This document shows, in pieces, positions 1 through 9,878 of a DNA stretch of 64,000 nucleotides (within the stretch, counting starts at the first letter, position 1; each line of letters begins with the position of its first letter). The stretch is from Citrobacter amalonaticus. GTDB taxonomy: Bacteria > Pseudomonadota > Gammaproteobacteria > Enterobacterales > Enterobacteriaceae. Where the stretch lies: NCBI RefSeq assembly GCF_018323885.1, contig NZ_AP024585.1, positions 1,736,001 through 1,800,000 on the forward strand, read 5' to 3'. The position numbers were made by a program, and so were the translations under genes. The notes under the pieces are model-generated. The model had not been told where the DNA came from. It was given only the letters and a program-made list of their open reading frames with translations, and ran no database searches.

Positions 1-28
1 ATGGGCACTGATGAGTTGGCATTGTCAT
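1..28 (-). CDS. hcr: NADH oxidoreductase Hcr, first codons only
   Basis: Only the first nine codons lie in the window. Read on the minus strand they give MTMPTHQCP, which matches the start of E. coli Hcr (MTMPTNQCP) except for one residue. A ribosome-binding sequence (GTAAGGAGT) precedes the ATG and overlaps the hcp stop region. Hcr is the FAD/[2Fe-2S] NADH reductase that passes electrons to Hcp. Its position directly after hcp, 11 nt away, fits the known hcp-hcr operon. The rest of the gene is off the window. Confidence 0.85.
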
Positions 29-39
29 TTTTTTACTCC

Positions 40-1692
40 TTACGCGCTCAGCAACTGCTTCATGTCTTCTTCAACGGTGGTCACGGAACGTAGACCAAAT
101 TTCTCGTTGAGTACCGCCAGCAGATCCGGCGTGAAGAAACCAGGCGCCGTCGGGCCAGTAACGATGTTTTTCACACCGAGAGACAGCAGGGTCAGCAGAA
201 TGACAATCGCTTTCTGTTCAAACCAGGAGAGTACCAGCGACAGCGGCAGGTCGTTTACGCCACAGCCCAGTTTCTCTGCCAGCGTCACTGCCAGAATGAT
301 AGCGGAGTACGCATCGTTACACTGACCGGCATCAACCAGACGCGGCAGGCCTTCGATATCGCCGAACTCCAGCTTGTTGAAGCGATATTTACCGCAGGCC
401 AGGGTCAGGATCAGGCAATCATCCGGTACGCTGGTGGCGAAATCAGTGAAGTAGTTACGTTCGCCGCGCGCGCCGTCACAGCCGCCAACCAGGAAGATGT
501 GACGCAGTTTTTCACGGCTCACCAGATCGATCAGGGTGTCCGCCGCGCCCAGCAGGGTCTGACGACCGAAACCGACGGTGATCAGGTGTGGAATTTCGCT
601 GTACGGGAAGCCTGCCATTTGCTGGGCCTGCGCGATAACCGGACCGAAGTCATCGCCTTCCAGGTGGCTCACACCCGGCCAACCGACGATGCTGCGAGTC
701 CAGATACGATCGTCGTAACTGCCAACGGTCGGGTCGATGATGCAGTTAGAGGTCATCACGATAGGGCCAGGGAAGCGGGCGAATTCGACCTGCTGGTTCT
801 GCCAGCCGCTACCGTAGTTACCAATCAGATGTTTGAATTTACGCAGTTCCGGATAACCGTGCGCGGGCAGCATTTCACCGTGGGTGTAGACGTTAACGCC
901 CGTACCTTCGGTTTGTTCCAGCAGGTTATACAGATCTTTCAGGTCATGACCTGAGATCAGGATGCACTTCCCTTCGGTCGCTTTCACGTTAACCTGGGTC
1001 GGCGTCGGGTGGCCGTATTTAGTGGTTTCACCGGCATCCAGAATGCTCATCACTTTGAAGTTCATCTGGCCGATTTCCATTGAGCACTCCAGCAGAGCGT
1101 TCATATCGGAAGGCCAGGTGCCCAGCCACGCCATGATTTTATGGTACTGCGCGTAGATATCGTTGTCGTACTTCCCGAGAACGTGCGCGTGCTCCATATA
1201 GGCCGCCGCCCCTTTCAGACCGTACAGGCACAACAGACGCAGGCCGAGAATGTTCTCGCCAATCGCGGCTTTGTCTTTGTTCGGGGTAAATTCGGCGGCC
1301 TGACGCTGCAGGTCGCCCAGATCGTCGCTAACCAGTTGCAGGTCAGCCATTGGGTTATCGCAGTGCGCATTGGCGTCAACGCTCAGGCATTGGGTTTTTA
1401 GCGCTTCACGCATCGCGATAGCGTCGCGTGCATAGCCAACGATACGTGGAGAATCGAAGTTAACGTTGGTCAGCGTGGAGAAGAAAGCACGCGGGGCAAA
1501 GTTATCAACGTCATGATTAATGATGCCATATTCACGAGCTTTAGTCGCCCATGCAGACAGACCTTGTAGGGAGGCGATCAGCAGATCCTGCAGATCAGAG
1601 GTTTCAGCCGTTTTACCGCACATACCCTGCGCGTAAGAGCAGCCGTTTCCTGCCGGAGTACGGATGGTTTGTTCACATTGCACACAAAACAT
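40..1692 (-). CDS. hcp: Hydroxylamine reductase / hybrid-cluster protein Hcp
   Basis: This 550-residue hybrid-cluster protein acts in the cytoplasm. The family reduces hydroxylamine and, in E. coli, works as a high-affinity NO reductase with Hcr. The N-terminus shows cysteines 3, 6, 18 and 25 (spacing 2-11-6), which bind the small iron-sulfur cluster in the enterobacterial class. The hybrid-cluster ligands lie in the C-terminal two thirds. An in-frame ATG 11 codons upstream exists, but the MFCVQCEQ start is chosen because it gives the family length and follows an AAAGGTG ribosome-binding site. The gene heads an hcp-hcr operon. Upstream NsrR- and FNR-like sites fit induction by nitrosative stress without oxygen. 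Confidence 0.97.
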   Translation of the reverse strand: MFCVQCEQTIRTPAGNGCSYAQGMCGKTAETSDLQDLLIASLQGLSAWATKAREYGIINHDVDNFAPRAFFSTLTNVNFDSPRIVGYARDAIAMREALKTQCLSVDANAHCDNPMADLQLVSDDLGDLQRQAAEFTPNKDKAAIGENILGLRLLCLYGLKGAAAYMEHAHVLGKYDNDIYAQYHKIMAWLGTWPSDMNALLECSMEIGQMNFKVMSILDAGETTKYGHPTPTQVNVKATEGKCILISGHDLKDLYNLLEQTEGTGVNVYTHGEMLPAHGYPELRKFKHLIGNYGSGWQNQQVEFARFPGPIVMTSNCIIDPTVGSYDDRIWTRSIVGWPGVSHLEGDDFGPVIAQAQQMAGFPYSEIPHLITVGFGRQTLLGAADTLIDLVSREKLRHIFLVGGCDGARGERNYFTDFATSVPDDCLILTLACGKYRFNKLEFGDIEGLPRLVDAGQCNDAYSAIILAVTLAEKLGCGVNDLPLSLVLSWFEQKAIVILLTLLSLGVKNIVTGPTAPGFFTPDLLAVLNEKFGLRSVTTVEEDMKQLLSA

Positions 1693-1705
1693 GGTCACAC
1701 CTTTA

Positions 1706-1728
1706 AAGTTATATTTGATATACATGTT
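1706..1728 (-). promoter_or_regulatory. NsrR-type operator upstream of hcp
   Basis: An imperfect inverted repeat of two 11-bp arms around one central base lies 13 nt upstream of the hcp ATG. Read on the gene strand the arms are AACATGTATAT and AAATATAACTT. The 11-1-11 layout and the AANATGNATTT-like arms fit the NsrR consensus. NsrR is the NO-sensing repressor known to control hcp in E. coli. Binding here is inferred from sequence only. Confidence 0.7.
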
Positions 1729-1787
1729 TAAGATTATGCCTGTACGCAGAGGGATAAAAGGGATTTCTGATACAACTTACAGGGAGA

Positions 1788-1801
1788 TTGATTTAGCGCA
1801 A
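1788..1801 (-). promoter_or_regulatory. FNR-like site upstream of hcp
   Basis: Read on the hcp strand this is TTGCGCTAAATCAA. One half-site is perfect (ATCAA) and the other is degraded (TTGCG for TTGAT), with the correct 4-bp spacer. E. coli hcp is activated by FNR from a site in this position class, about 100 bp upstream of the start codon. Confidence 0.6.
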
Positions 1802-1802
1802 T

Positions 1803-1828
1803 TTTGGCGGCAGTGGCCTACCGCCAAA
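1803..1828. terminator. Hairpin between lysO and hcp
   Basis: Eight-base perfect arms (TTTGGCGG and CCGCCAAA) flank a 10-nt loop just after the lysO stop codon. No strong T-run follows on either strand, so this is at best a weak terminator for lysO. It abuts the FNR-like site of hcp. Confidence 0.4.
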
Positions 1829-1835
1829 GAGGGCG

Positions 1836-2735
1836 TTAAGCGGAGAAAAAAGCCATCAAAATGGGCACCAGCAAACTGAGGACAAAGCCGTGAACAATCG
1901 CCGCTGGAACCATCTCCAGCCCACCGGTACGCTGTAAAACCGGCAGGGTAAAGTCCATTGACGTGGCACCACACAGTCCCAGTGCAGTAGAACGGCTGCG
2001 GCGTACCAGACCCGGGATCAGCATAATCGCGAGCAGTTCGCGCGCCAGATCGTTAAAGAACGCGGCGCTGCCGATCACCGGACCGTAGGATTCGGTCAGC
2101 AAAATACCAGAAAGGGAGTACCAGCCAAAACCCGACGCCATCGCCAGCGCGGTTTTCACTGGCAGACCGAGAATCAACGCGTTAATCAGGCCGCCAATCA
2201 TGGAACTGGCGACGACCACGACCGCCACAATCATGCCTCGCCGGTTCAGGACAATCTGCTTTAACGTCATCCCGCTATTGCGTAACTGGATGCCGACCAA
2301 CAACAGCAGCAGGATCAGCGTATATTCGCTTGCTTCTGTGGCGTGTTGCAAAATGGGCAGCGCGCTCAATCCCAGCAAAAAGCCAACCACCACCACGCCG
2401 CACAGTTTCAGCGACTCAAGCGCCATCGCGATACGGGAGGGCAGTTTCTCTTGTTGATGATGATGTCGCCAGGGTAATGCGCGTTCCAGCCACAGTAATG
2501 CGGCAATATTGCACAGCAAAATAACGGTAATGCTAACGGCGGAATAGTGAAATATCGCCAGCAAATTGCTCGCCAGATTATCCAGAAAGGCCAGGCTGAT
2601 CCCCATAAAAAAGAGAATCAGATAAACCATCCAGCTCAATAGTCGATTGATCAGTTTTAATGCCGCGGAGTGCCGAAGCGGAATGAGATAACCTGCTATC
2701 AGCGGAAGCAGAATGATGAGAAGTCCTGAAAACAT
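1836..2735 (-). CDS. lysO: L-lysine exporter LysO (YbjE)
   Basis: This 299-residue inner-membrane protein has the length of E. coli LysO, the DUF340 family exporter that lowers intracellular lysine and confers thialysine resistance. The sequence is almost entirely hydrophobic, with about eight to ten membrane segments beginning at the N-terminal run FSGLLIILLPLIAGYLIPL. Conserved-looking polar residues sit inside the membrane part, for example the GYGPVIGSAAFFNDLARE-like stretch near residue 230. It lies between aqpZ and hcp on the same strand, but a hairpin and the hcp control region separate it from hcp, so it is probably its own unit. Confidence 0.93.
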   Translation of the reverse strand: MFSGLLIILLPLIAGYLIPLRHSAALKLINRLLSWMVYLILFFMGISLAFLDNLASNLLAIFHYSAVSITVILLCNIAALLWLERALPWRHHHQQEKLPSRIAMALESLKLCGVVVVGFLLGLSALPILQHATEASEYTLILLLLLVGIQLRNSGMTLKQIVLNRRGMIVAVVVVASSMIGGLINALILGLPVKTALAMASGFGWYSLSGILLTESYGPVIGSAAFFNDLARELLAIMLIPGLVRRSRSTALGLCGATSMDFTLPVLQRTGGLEMVPAAIVHGFVLSLLVPILMAFFSA

Positions 2736-2809
2736 GAACAGCCGGGTCCTTTGAATTAGCGAGACAGCGCCATGACACTACCCAATTACGCGGGTTCAGT
2801 AAAGATGCA

Positions 2810-2872
2810 AAATAAAAGCCGGACAAGGTCCGGCTGAAGCGCGTTTGACCCGACGGGTATGCGCCGTCGGGT
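2810..2872 (-). terminator. aqpZ terminator and adjacent hairpin
   Basis: On the minus strand the stem AGCCGGAC/GTCCGGCT (2817-2835) is followed by a T-rich run (2810-2816), a good intrinsic terminator for aqpZ. Closer to the aqpZ stop, a second hairpin with 9-bp arms (ACCCGACGG/CCGTCGGGT, 2848-2872) has no T-run and may protect the 3' end of the mRNA. Confidence 0.8.
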
Positions 2873-2881
2873 GTTCTGACA

Positions 2882-3577
2882 TTAATCGCGTTTTTCGAGC
2901 AGCGTACGGTAAATAAGACCGCCGAGAATCCCGCCAATAATTGGCATCACCCAGAATAACCACAGTTGTTCTAACGCCCAACCGCCCTGGAAGATAGCGA
3001 CCGCGGTACTCCGCGCCGGGTTCACAGACGTATTGGTCACCGGAATGCTGATCAAGTGGATAAGGGTTAATGCCAGACCGATAGCGATCGGCGCAAAACC
3101 TGCCGGTGCATGTTTGTCCGTTGCGCCGTGAATCACCAGCAAGAAGCCGGCAGTCAGCACGATTTCGATAATAATCGCGGACAGCATGGAGTAGCCACCC
3201 GAAGAGTGCTCGCCATAACCGTTGGAGGCGAAACCGCTGGCGGTTGCATCAAAACCAGCTTTACCGCTGGCAATTAAATACAGGACTGCCGCTGCAATAA
3301 TACCGCCGACTACCTGGGCAATAATGTAGCCAATAACCTCTTTTGCCGGGAAACGGCCGCCAGCCCATAAGCCTAATGTCACCGCCGGATTAAAATGCCC
3401 GCCGGAAATATGGCCAACAGCAAAGGCCATGGTTAATACGGTCAGGCCGAAGGCCAGGGCAACACCCGCAAAACCAATACCTAATTCCGGAAACGCTGCT
3501 GCCAGAACGGCGCTGCCGCAGCCACCAAAAACAAGCCAAAATGTACCAAAACATTCGGCTGCTAATTTTCTCAACAT
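2882..3577 (-). CDS. aqpZ: Aquaporin Z
   Basis: This 231-residue water channel belongs to the MIP family, with six membrane helices and two half-helices. Both NPA boxes are present: N63-P64-A65 in GGHFNPAVT and N186-P187-A188 in TSVNPARST. The selectivity-filter residues of a water-specific channel (Phe43, His174, Thr183, Arg189) are all in place, so it should carry water rather than glycerol. The reading frame extends 25 codons further upstream, but the ATG at 3577 follows a strong GAGGTGG ribosome-binding site and gives the family length. It is monocistronic, with its own terminator. Confidence 0.97.
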   Translation of the reverse strand: MLRKLAAECFGTFWLVFGGCGSAVLAAAFPELGIGFAGVALAFGLTVLTMAFAVGHISGGHFNPAVTLGLWAGGRFPAKEVIGYIIAQVVGGIIAAAVLYLIASGKAGFDATASGFASNGYGEHSSGGYSMLSAIIIEIVLTAGFLLVIHGATDKHAPAGFAPIAIGLALTLIHLISIPVTNTSVNPARSTAVAIFQGGWALEQLWLFWVMPIIGGILGGLIYRTLLEKRD

Positions 3578-3990
3578 ATCCACCTCAATGTAAAAAATAA
3601 CCACAAAAAAATAGTGGCAATCAATATTTATTGTCTGCCTGAATGACGACAAATAAATAGCTCGCTATTTTAAAAACGATCGTCATCCGTTCTCTAGTCA
3701 AATAAAACCCGTTAGTTTGATTTAGGGCAATGCGGCGTCATTCCTTCCATAGATTTCTCTTAAGGGAAGTGTAGTGCAAAGTCCTGTGAAAATGGATTGT
3801 CAAAAACGGATTTATTTTTTGCATCCTGCAAAACGTGCGTTTCTGTATTACGAATGAAAGAGTAAAGAATAAATCGTTCATCCTTCAGACAGTTAGCTTG
3901 CGTAATAATATGCCTGTCACGTCCCGCGCCGGGTTTTGCGGTTATACTGCGAGGAGAGTAAAGGGAAAGTGAAGATTTTCTGGAGGATAC
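3578..3990. other. Divergent aqpZ/ybjD intergenic region
   Basis: These 413 bases have no credible gene. The middle is AT-rich and should hold the promoters of both flanking genes. A -10-like TATACT lies at 3943-3948, 43 nt before the ybjD start, without a convincing -35. A GGAGG ribosome-binding site precedes ybjD. I see no strong inverted repeat or operator. Confidence 0.6.
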
Positions 3991-5649
3991 ATGATTCTCG
4001 AACGCGTTGAGATAGTGGGATTTCGCGGTATCAATCGACTGTCGTTGATGCTCGAGCAGAATAACGTCCTGATCGGTGAGAACGCCTGGGGTAAATCAAG
4101 TTTACTGGATGCGTTAACACTCCTGCTGTCACCCGAATCTGAGTTGTATCATTTTGACCGCGATGATTTCTGGTTTCCTCCTGGTGATATGAAAGGCCGC
4201 GAACATCATCTGCATATCGTACTGACGTTTCGTGAATCTCAGCCTGGGCGCTACCGGGTTCGCCGCTATCGGCCGCTCGAGGCGTGCTGGGCACCGTGTC
4301 ACGATGGTTTTCAACGCATCTTTTATCGACTTGAAGGCGAATGTGGCGAGGATGGCAGCGTGATGACGCTGCGCAGTTTTCTCGACGGTGACGGGCATCC
4401 GCTGGCGGTAGACGATATCAACGAACAGGCGCGGCATCTGGTGCGCCTGATGCCGGTGCTGCGTTTACGCGATGCGCGGTTTATGCGCCGTATTCGTAAC
4501 GGCACGGTGCCGGAGGTTGCTGATGTCGAAGTCACCGCCCGCCAACTGGATTTTCTCGCCCGCGAACTGGCGATGCGTCCGCAGAATCTCACCGACGGAC
4601 AGATTCGGCAGGGACTCTCGGCGATGGTGCAACTGCTTGAGCACTATTTTACCGAGCAGGGCACTTCGCAGTCCCGCCACCGCTTAATGCGCCGACGCTC
4701 CACCAACGAACAGCGAAGCTGGCGCTATCTCGATATTATCAACCGGATGATCGACAAACCGGGAGGACGTACTCACCGGGTGATTCTGTTGGGGCTGTTC
4801 TCCACGCTGTTGCAGGCGAAGGGCACGGTCAGGCTGCATAAAGACGCCAGACCACTGCTGTTGGTAGAAGATCCGGAAACGCGTCTGCATCCCATCATGC
4901 TGTCAGTGGCATGGCAGTTGCTGAATCTGCTACCGCTTCAGCGTATCACCACCACCAACTCGGGCGAGTTGCTCTCGCTGACCCCGGTGGAACATGTCTG
5001 CCGTCTGGTGCGTGAATCCTCACGCGTGGCGGCCTGGCGACTGGGACCGGGGGGGCTGAGCGCAGAGGATGGTCGACGCATTGCGTTCCACATTCGCTTT
5101 AACCGTGCTTCCTCGCTGTTTGCCCGCTGCTGGCTGCTGGTGGAAGGGGAAACAGAAACCTGGGTTATCAACGAACTGGCCCGTCAGTGCGGTCATCACT
5201 TTGATGCCGAAGGGATTAAGGTGATCGAATTCGCGCAGTCCGGTCTTAAACCGCTGGTGAAATTCGCCCGGCGGATGGGCATTGAGTGGCACGTGCTGGT
5301 GGATGGTGATGAAGCCGGGAAAAAATATGCCGCCACGGTGCGCAGCCTGCTGAATAACGACCGGGAAGAGGAGCGCGAACACCTGACGACGCTGCCAGCG
5401 CTGGATATGGAACACTTTATGTACCGGCAGGGGTTTGCCGATGTTTTTCACCGGGTGGCGCAAATCCCGGAAAATGTGCCAATGAATATGCGCAAAATCA
5501 TTTCGAAGGCGATCCATCGCTCATCGAAGCCCGACTTAGCCATCGAAGTGGCGATGGAAGCCGGGCGGCGAGGTGTGGATGCGGTGCCGACGCTGCTGAG
5601 AAAAATGTTCTCCCGGGTGCTGTGGCTGGCGCGCGGCAGAGCGGACTAA
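3991..5649 (+). CDS. ybjD: OLD-family ATP-dependent endonuclease YbjD
   Basis: This 552-residue protein matches E. coli YbjD. The N-terminal half is an SMC/ABC-type ATPase: Walker A is GENAWGKS at residues 29-36, and the LLLVEDPETRLHP stretch near residue 290 carries the Walker B and following motif. The C-terminal half is a TOPRIM nuclease domain, with acidic Glu385 in LLVEGETE and Asp438/Asp440 in VDGDEAG. OLD-family proteins cleave DNA in a metal-dependent way, and relatives include phage P2 Old and the Gabija nuclease GajA. No UvrD-like helicase partner is adjacent, so this is a stand-alone member. Its cellular role is not established. Its 3' end overlaps the convergent ybjX by 4 bp. Confidence 0.9.
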   Translation: MILERVEIVGFRGINRLSLMLEQNNVLIGENAWGKSSLLDALTLLLSPESELYHFDRDDFWFPPGDMKGREHHLHIVLTFRESQPGRYRVRRYRPLEACWAPCHDGFQRIFYRLEGECGEDGSVMTLRSFLDGDGHPLAVDDINEQARHLVRLMPVLRLRDARFMRRIRNGTVPEVADVEVTARQLDFLARELAMRPQNLTDGQIRQGLSAMVQLLEHYFTEQGTSQSRHRLMRRRSTNEQRSWRYLDIINRMIDKPGGRTHRVILLGLFSTLLQAKGTVRLHKDARPLLLVEDPETRLHPIMLSVAWQLLNLLPLQRITTTNSGELLSLTPVEHVCRLVRESSRVAAWRLGPGGLSAEDGRRIAFHIRFNRASSLFARCWLLVEGETETWVINELARQCGHHFDAEGIKVIEFAQSGLKPLVKFARRMGIEWHVLVDGDEAGKKYAATVRSLLNNDREEEREHLTTLPALDMEHFMYRQGFADVFHRVAQIPENVPMNMRKIISKAIHRSSKPDLAIEVAMEAGRRGVDAVPTLLRKMFSRVLWLARGRAD

Positions 5650-6596
5650 CCCTGTAAGCACTGCGGAACCTGCGTGACAACGCTGTCGAGCAGCGCATAG
5701 CGGCGGCGGTATTCAGCCCGTTTTTTGCTGGCGATATCCGCCTCGCTTTTTCGCGCAATGGTCAGCGGCAGCGAGAAGTAATCTCCTTGCGTTTTTTCAC
5801 CGCCCAGGGACGCCCAGAAGGCGTCGTAGTCGGCATGCATTTGCGTTTTTTTGTCCATATAGCGCCAACTGCGATAAACATGCACCGCGTTGCTGACCGC
5901 CAGAATCTGCTCCGCCCTGGCGATGTGCGCGAACTGACACAGCGCTTCCATTACCACTCTTTTGGGGAACAGGCCGTAACAGGCTTTCGTGGCCTGCTGA
6001 ATAACCTCATGTGGAACATCATTTGCCGCGCCCTGCAAGCCGCCAATAAACAGGGTGCGTTTTCCGTTTAGCGTGCAGAATGTGAAGGTAATTTCTGCCA
6101 GAATACGCATCTGCTCGTCGCGGATCACGACGGTACTTTCACCTTCTTTATCCAGTGAGACCAGGCTGACTAAATCAAGCTGGAATGACGCACCGTCTTT
6201 GGCCTCAAATTTTGCCAGATTGAGACCGTTCTGGCTTAAATAACGGGCCAGTTGTTCGCGGCTGAATAACTGACGCAGCAGGTCATAATGACTACAGAGC
6301 GCGGTCAGTGCGGTTTCGCGCTTAATATTCACCGCCATATACGGGCGATGCAGACGAATTGGCAACCGGGGTTGTCGGGCCAGCAGCGTATTCAGCTCAG
6401 GCCATTGGGTCAGGTTTTCCAGCAACTGACGGGTAGCCCTTGGCATCAGTAACGAGCGAATTAAAAACTTACGGCGAAAGCTGGCCTTCCGCCAGAATTT
6501 ACCCGGCAGTAATTGACCCCTTGTCAGGCGCATAAATAATTGTAAAGGAGACGCAACGTCTGAAGTGTAAAAGGTATTATCAGTAATCTGTGACAT
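5646..6596 (-). CDS. ybjX: VirK/YbjX family protein (DUF535)
   Basis: This 316-residue protein of the DUF535 family includes E. coli YbjX (SomA) and the Salmonella/Shigella protein VirK. Relatives are PhoP-controlled and linked to resistance to antimicrobial peptides and survival in hosts; the biochemical activity is unknown. The sequence is basic near the N-terminus (FWRKASFRRKFLIRSLL) with no clear signal peptide. Two upstream ATGs exist; the one at 6596 is preferred because GGA sits 8 nt before it. The gene is divergent from macA, and a PhoP-type box lies between them. Confidence 0.85.
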   Translation of the reverse strand: MSQITDNTFYTSDVASPLQLFMRLTRGQLLPGKFWRKASFRRKFLIRSLLMPRATRQLLENLTQWPELNTLLARQPRLPIRLHRPYMAVNIKRETALTALCSHYDLLRQLFSREQLARYLSQNGLNLAKFEAKDGASFQLDLVSLVSLDKEGESTVVIRDEQMRILAEITFTFCTLNGKRTLFIGGLQGAANDVPHEVIQQATKACYGLFPKRVVMEALCQFAHIARAEQILAVSNAVHVYRSWRYMDKKTQMHADYDAFWASLGGEKTQGDYFSLPLTIARKSEADIASKKRAEYRRRYALLDSVVTQVPQCLQG

Positions 6597-6692
6597 GATC
6601 ATAATCCGCAATGCGATGATTGTGGAAATTGAAACACGCTGAATCTTAACCAATCATCAATGCCTCGAGCGCTATCCTTTTCGCTTGCGGTT

Positions 6693-6709
6693 TGTTTAGA
6701 TACTGTTGA
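6693..6709 (+). promoter_or_regulatory. PhoP-box-like direct repeat between ybjX and macA
   Basis: TGTTTA-GATAC-TGTTGA is a direct repeat with the 5-bp spacer and 11-bp period of the PhoP consensus (T/G)GTTTA-N5-(T/G)GTTTA, with one mismatch in the second half. It reads toward macA and lies 33 nt before its ATG. Relative to ybjX it is inverted and about 45 bp upstream of a -10-like TAAGAT (6643-6648, minus strand). ybjX homologues are known PhoP targets, and macAB of Salmonella is reported to be under PhoPQ control. Binding here is inferred. Confidence 0.6.
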
Positions 6710-6741
6710 ATTTCAGCTGAAAACTTACCATCAGGATCGCT

Positions 6742-7860
6742 ATGGGTATTAAGGGAAATAAAATTAAAAAGCGCTATCTGTTGCTTATTTTCATTCTCAT
6801 CCTGGGGGCATTTGCCCTTTGGCGGACGCTTAATGCGCCGGTGCCAAATTATCAGACGCTGATTGTGCGGCCGGGAGATTTGCAGCAGAGCGTACTGGCA
6901 ACCGGCAAACTCGACGCCTTACGTAAAGTTGACGTGGGCGCGCAGGTGAGTGGTCAGCTCAAAACGCTGTCGGTAGCGATTGGCGATAAGGTGAAGAAAG
7001 ACCAGTTGCTGGGCGTTATCGACCCCGAACAGGCGGAAAACCAGATCAAAGAGGTGGAAGCGACGCTGATGGAGCTTCGCGCTCAACGCCAGCAGGCTGA
7101 AGCCGAGTGGAAGCTGGCGCGGGTGACGCTCGCCCGCCAGCAACAGCTGGCAAAAACTCAGGCTGTGTCGCAACAGGATCTGGACACCGCCGCGACAGAG
7201 ATGGCGGTGAAACAGGCACAAATCGGCACCATTGATGCGCAGATCAAACGCAATCAGGCATCTCTGGATACCGCGAAGACCAACCTCGACTACACCCGCA
7301 TCGTTGCGCCGATGGCTGGTGAAGTCACGCAGATCACCACCCTACAGGGGCAGACGGTGATTGCCGCGCAGCAGGCGCCGAACATTCTGACACTGGCGGA
7401 CATGAGTACGATGTTGGTGAAAGCACAGGTTTCTGAAGCTGATGTGATTCACCTTAAACCGGGGCAGAAAGCCTGGTTCACCGTGCTGGGCGATCCGCAG
7501 ACCCGCTACGAAGGGACGCTGAAAGATGTGCTGCCGACGCCGGAAAAAGTGAATGATGCCATTTTCTATTACGCCCGATTTGAAGTGCCCAACCCCAAAG
7601 GTATTCTGCGCCTGGAGATGACCGCACAGGTCCATATTCAGCTAACGGATGTGAAAAACGTTCTGACGATCCCGCTTTCCGCGCTGGGCGATCCGGTCGG
7701 GGACAATCGCTACAAGGTGACCTTACTGCGTAACGGTGAAACTCGTGAACGCGAAGTGTCAATTGGCGCGCGCAATGACACCGACGTAGAGATTGTAAAA
7801 GGGCTGGAAGCCGGTGATGAAGTGGTGACGGGCGAGGGCAAACCAGGAGTCGCGCAATGA
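6742..7860 (+). CDS. macA: Macrolide efflux periplasmic adaptor MacA
   Basis: This 372-residue membrane-fusion protein is nearly identical to E. coli MacA after the first 30 residues. Order: a short basic cytoplasmic start, one membrane anchor (about residues 10-27), the first biotinyl-lipoyl half, a coiled-coil hairpin rich in Glu/Gln/Arg (about 95-175), the second lipoyl half ([13 protein letters not shown]), a beta-barrel and the membrane-proximal domain. It links MacB to TolC across the periplasm and stimulates the MacB ATPase. Substrates of the pump include macrolides and enterotoxin STII. The stop codon overlaps the macB start (ATGA), so the two are translationally coupled. Confidence 0.97.
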   Translation: MGIKGNKIKKRYLLLIFILILGAFALWRTLNAPVPNYQTLIVRPGDLQQSVLATGKLDALRKVDVGAQVSGQLKTLSVAIGDKVKKDQLLGVIDPEQAENQIKEVEATLMELRAQRQQAEAEWKLARVTLARQQQLAKTQAVSQQDLDTAATEMAVKQAQIGTIDAQIKRNQASLDTAKTNLDYTRIVAPMAGEVTQITTLQGQTVIAAQQAPNILTLADMSTMLVKAQVSEADVIHLKPGQKAWFTVLGDPQTRYEGTLKDVLPTPEKVNDAIFYYARFEVPNPKGILRLEMTAQVHIQLTDVKNVLTIPLSALGDPVGDNRYKVTLLRNGETREREVSIGARNDTDVEIVKGLEAGDEVVTGEGKPGVAQ

Positions 7861-9803
7861 CGGCATTGCTTGAACTGAGCAATATTCGCCGCAGTTATCC
7901 CTCGGGAGAAGAGCAGGTGGAGGTGCTGAAAGGCATCACGCTACAGATCAATGCCGGGGAGATGGTCGCGATCGTCGGGGCGTCTGGCTCCGGCAAATCC
8001 ACGCTGATGAACATTCTGGGATGTCTCGATAAACCCACCAGCGGCACCTACCGGGTCGCGGGACGCGATGTCTCAACGCTGGACCGCGATGCGCTGGCGC
8101 AACTGCGTCGGGAGCATTTCGGTTTTATTTTCCAGCGCTACCATTTGCTGTCACATCTGACGGCAGCACAAAACGTCGAAGTCCCTGCCGTTTACGCCGG
8201 TACGGAAAGGAAACAGCGTCTGGCGCGCGCGCAGGAGCTGCTCCAGCGGCTTGGTCTGGGCGATCGCGTTGATTATCAACCCTCGCAGCTTTCCGGCGGT
8301 CAGCAACAGCGCGTGAGTATTGCCCGCGCGCTGATGAACGGCGGACAGGTGATCCTCGCCGATGAACCCACCGGTGCGCTCGACAGCCGTTCCGGTGAAG
8401 AGGTGATGGCAATTCTGCACCAGCTGCGCGATCGCGGGCATACGGTCATTATCGTCACCCACGATCCCCAGGTTGCCGCCCAGGCAGAGCGGGTGATTGA
8501 GATCCATGACGGCGAAATTGTGCGCAATCCGCCCGCAAAGCACGCCGCGCAGGGGCAGGGCATTCAGGAACCGACGGTGAAAACGGCGTCCGGCTGGAGC
8601 CAGTTTGTCAGCGGGTTTCGCGAGGCGCTGACAATGGCGTGGCTGGCGATGGCGGCCAACAAAATGCGCACGCTGCTGACGATGCTCGGGATCATCATCG
8701 GTATCGCGTCGGTGGTGTCGATTGTGGTGGTTGGCGACGCAGCGAAACAGCTGGTGCTGGCGGACATCCGCGCCATCGGGACCAACACCATTGATATCTA
8801 CCCCGGCAAAGATTTTGGCGACGACGATCCACAGTATCAGCAGGCGCTGAAATACGACGATCTTGCGGCGATCCAAAAACAACCCTGGGTGACTTCTGCG
8901 ACGCCCGCGGTGTCGCAGAACCTGCGCTTACGCTATGGCAATATCGACGTCGCCGCCAGCGCGAACGGGGTCAGCGGCGACTATTTTAACGTTTATGGCA
9001 TGACGTTCAGCGAAGGGACAACGTTCAACCGCGAACAGCTTAACGGCCGTGCGCAGGTGGTGGTGCTCGACAGCAACACCCGACGTCAGTTGTTCCCGCA
9101 TAAGGCGAACGTGGTGGGCGAGGTGATCCTCGTGGGCAACATGCCTGCGACGGTCATTGGCGTGGCGGAAGAGAAGCAGTCGATGTTTGGCAGCAGCAAA
9201 ATCCTGCGCGTCTGGTTACCATACAGCACGATGTCCGGGCGCGTTATGGGGCAGTCGTGGCTGAACTCGATCACCGTACGAGTGAAGGAAGGCTTCGACA
9301 GCGCACAGGCCGAACAGCAACTCACCCGACTGCTGACGCTACGTCATGGCAAAAAGGATTTCTTCACCTGGAATATGGACGGTGTCTTGAAAACCGCCGA
9401 AAAGACCACACGTACTCTTCAGTTATTCCTGACGCTGGTGGCGGTGATTTCGCTGGTAGTTGGCGGGATCGGCGTGATGAATATTATGCTGGTGTCGGTC
9501 ACAGAGCGTACGCGGGAGATAGGCATCCGGATGGCGGTTGGCGCGCGCGCCAGTGATGTGCTGCAGCAGTTTCTGATTGAAGCGGTGCTGGTTTGTCTGG
9601 TGGGTGGCGCGCTGGGTATCAGCCTGTCGATGCTGATTGCCTTCACGCTGCAACTGTTCCTGCCCGGTTGGGAGATTGGTTTCTCGCCGGTCGCGCTGCT
9701 GACGGCATTTTTGTGCTCTACCTTTACAGGCGTCCTGTTTGGCTGGTTACCGGCGCGCAACGCGGCGCGACTGGATCCGGTCGATGCGTTAGCGCGAGAG
9801 TAA
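7857..9803 (+). CDS. macB: Macrolide export ATP-binding/permease MacB
   Basis: This 648-residue type VII ABC transporter is a fusion of nucleotide-binding and membrane domains. The N-terminal ATPase (about 1-225) has Walker A GASGSGKS, signature LSGGQQQR and Walker [12 protein letters not shown]. Then come one membrane helix ([20 protein letters not shown], about 275-295), a large periplasmic domain, and three C-terminal helices after about residue 520 with the FtsX motif [20 protein letters not shown]. MacB uses ATP to pump substrates from the periplasm through MacA and TolC by a mechanotransmission cycle. It starts inside the macA stop codon and is followed by a bidirectional terminator. 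Confidence 0.97.
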   Translation: MTALLELSNIRRSYPSGEEQVEVLKGITLQINAGEMVAIVGASGSGKSTLMNILGCLDKPTSGTYRVAGRDVSTLDRDALAQLRREHFGFIFQRYHLLSHLTAAQNVEVPAVYAGTERKQRLARAQELLQRLGLGDRVDYQPSQLSGGQQQRVSIARALMNGGQVILADEPTGALDSRSGEEVMAILHQLRDRGHTVIIVTHDPQVAAQAERVIEIHDGEIVRNPPAKHAAQGQGIQEPTVKTASGWSQFVSGFREALTMAWLAMAANKMRTLLTMLGIIIGIASVVSIVVVGDAAKQLVLADIRAIGTNTIDIYPGKDFGDDDPQYQQALKYDDLAAIQKQPWVTSATPAVSQNLRLRYGNIDVAASANGVSGDYFNVYGMTFSEGTTFNREQLNGRAQVVVLDSNTRRQLFPHKANVVGEVILVGNMPATVIGVAEEKQSMFGSSKILRVWLPYSTMSGRVMGQSWLNSITVRVKEGFDSAQAEQQLTRLLTLRHGKKDFFTWNMDGVLKTAEKTTRTLQLFLTLVAVISLVVGGIGVMNIMLVSVTERTREIGIRMAVGARASDVLQQFLIEAVLVCLVGGALGISLSMLIAFTLQLFLPGWEIGFSPVALLTAFLCSTFTGVLFGWLPARNAARLDPVDALARE

Positions 9804-9819
9804 CGTCCCGGGAAATAAA

Positions 9820-9846
9820 AATGCCAGCCGATCGGGCTGGCATTTT
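9820..9846. terminator. Bidirectional terminator between macB and cspD
   Basis: The stem AATGCCAGCC/GGCTGGCATT with loop GATCG has an A-run on one side and a TTTT run on the other. It can stop macAB transcripts on the plus strand and cspD transcripts on the minus strand. Confidence 0.85.
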
Positions 9847-9878
9847 ACCTGCGGGATGTACACAATGAGACAGAAGAG

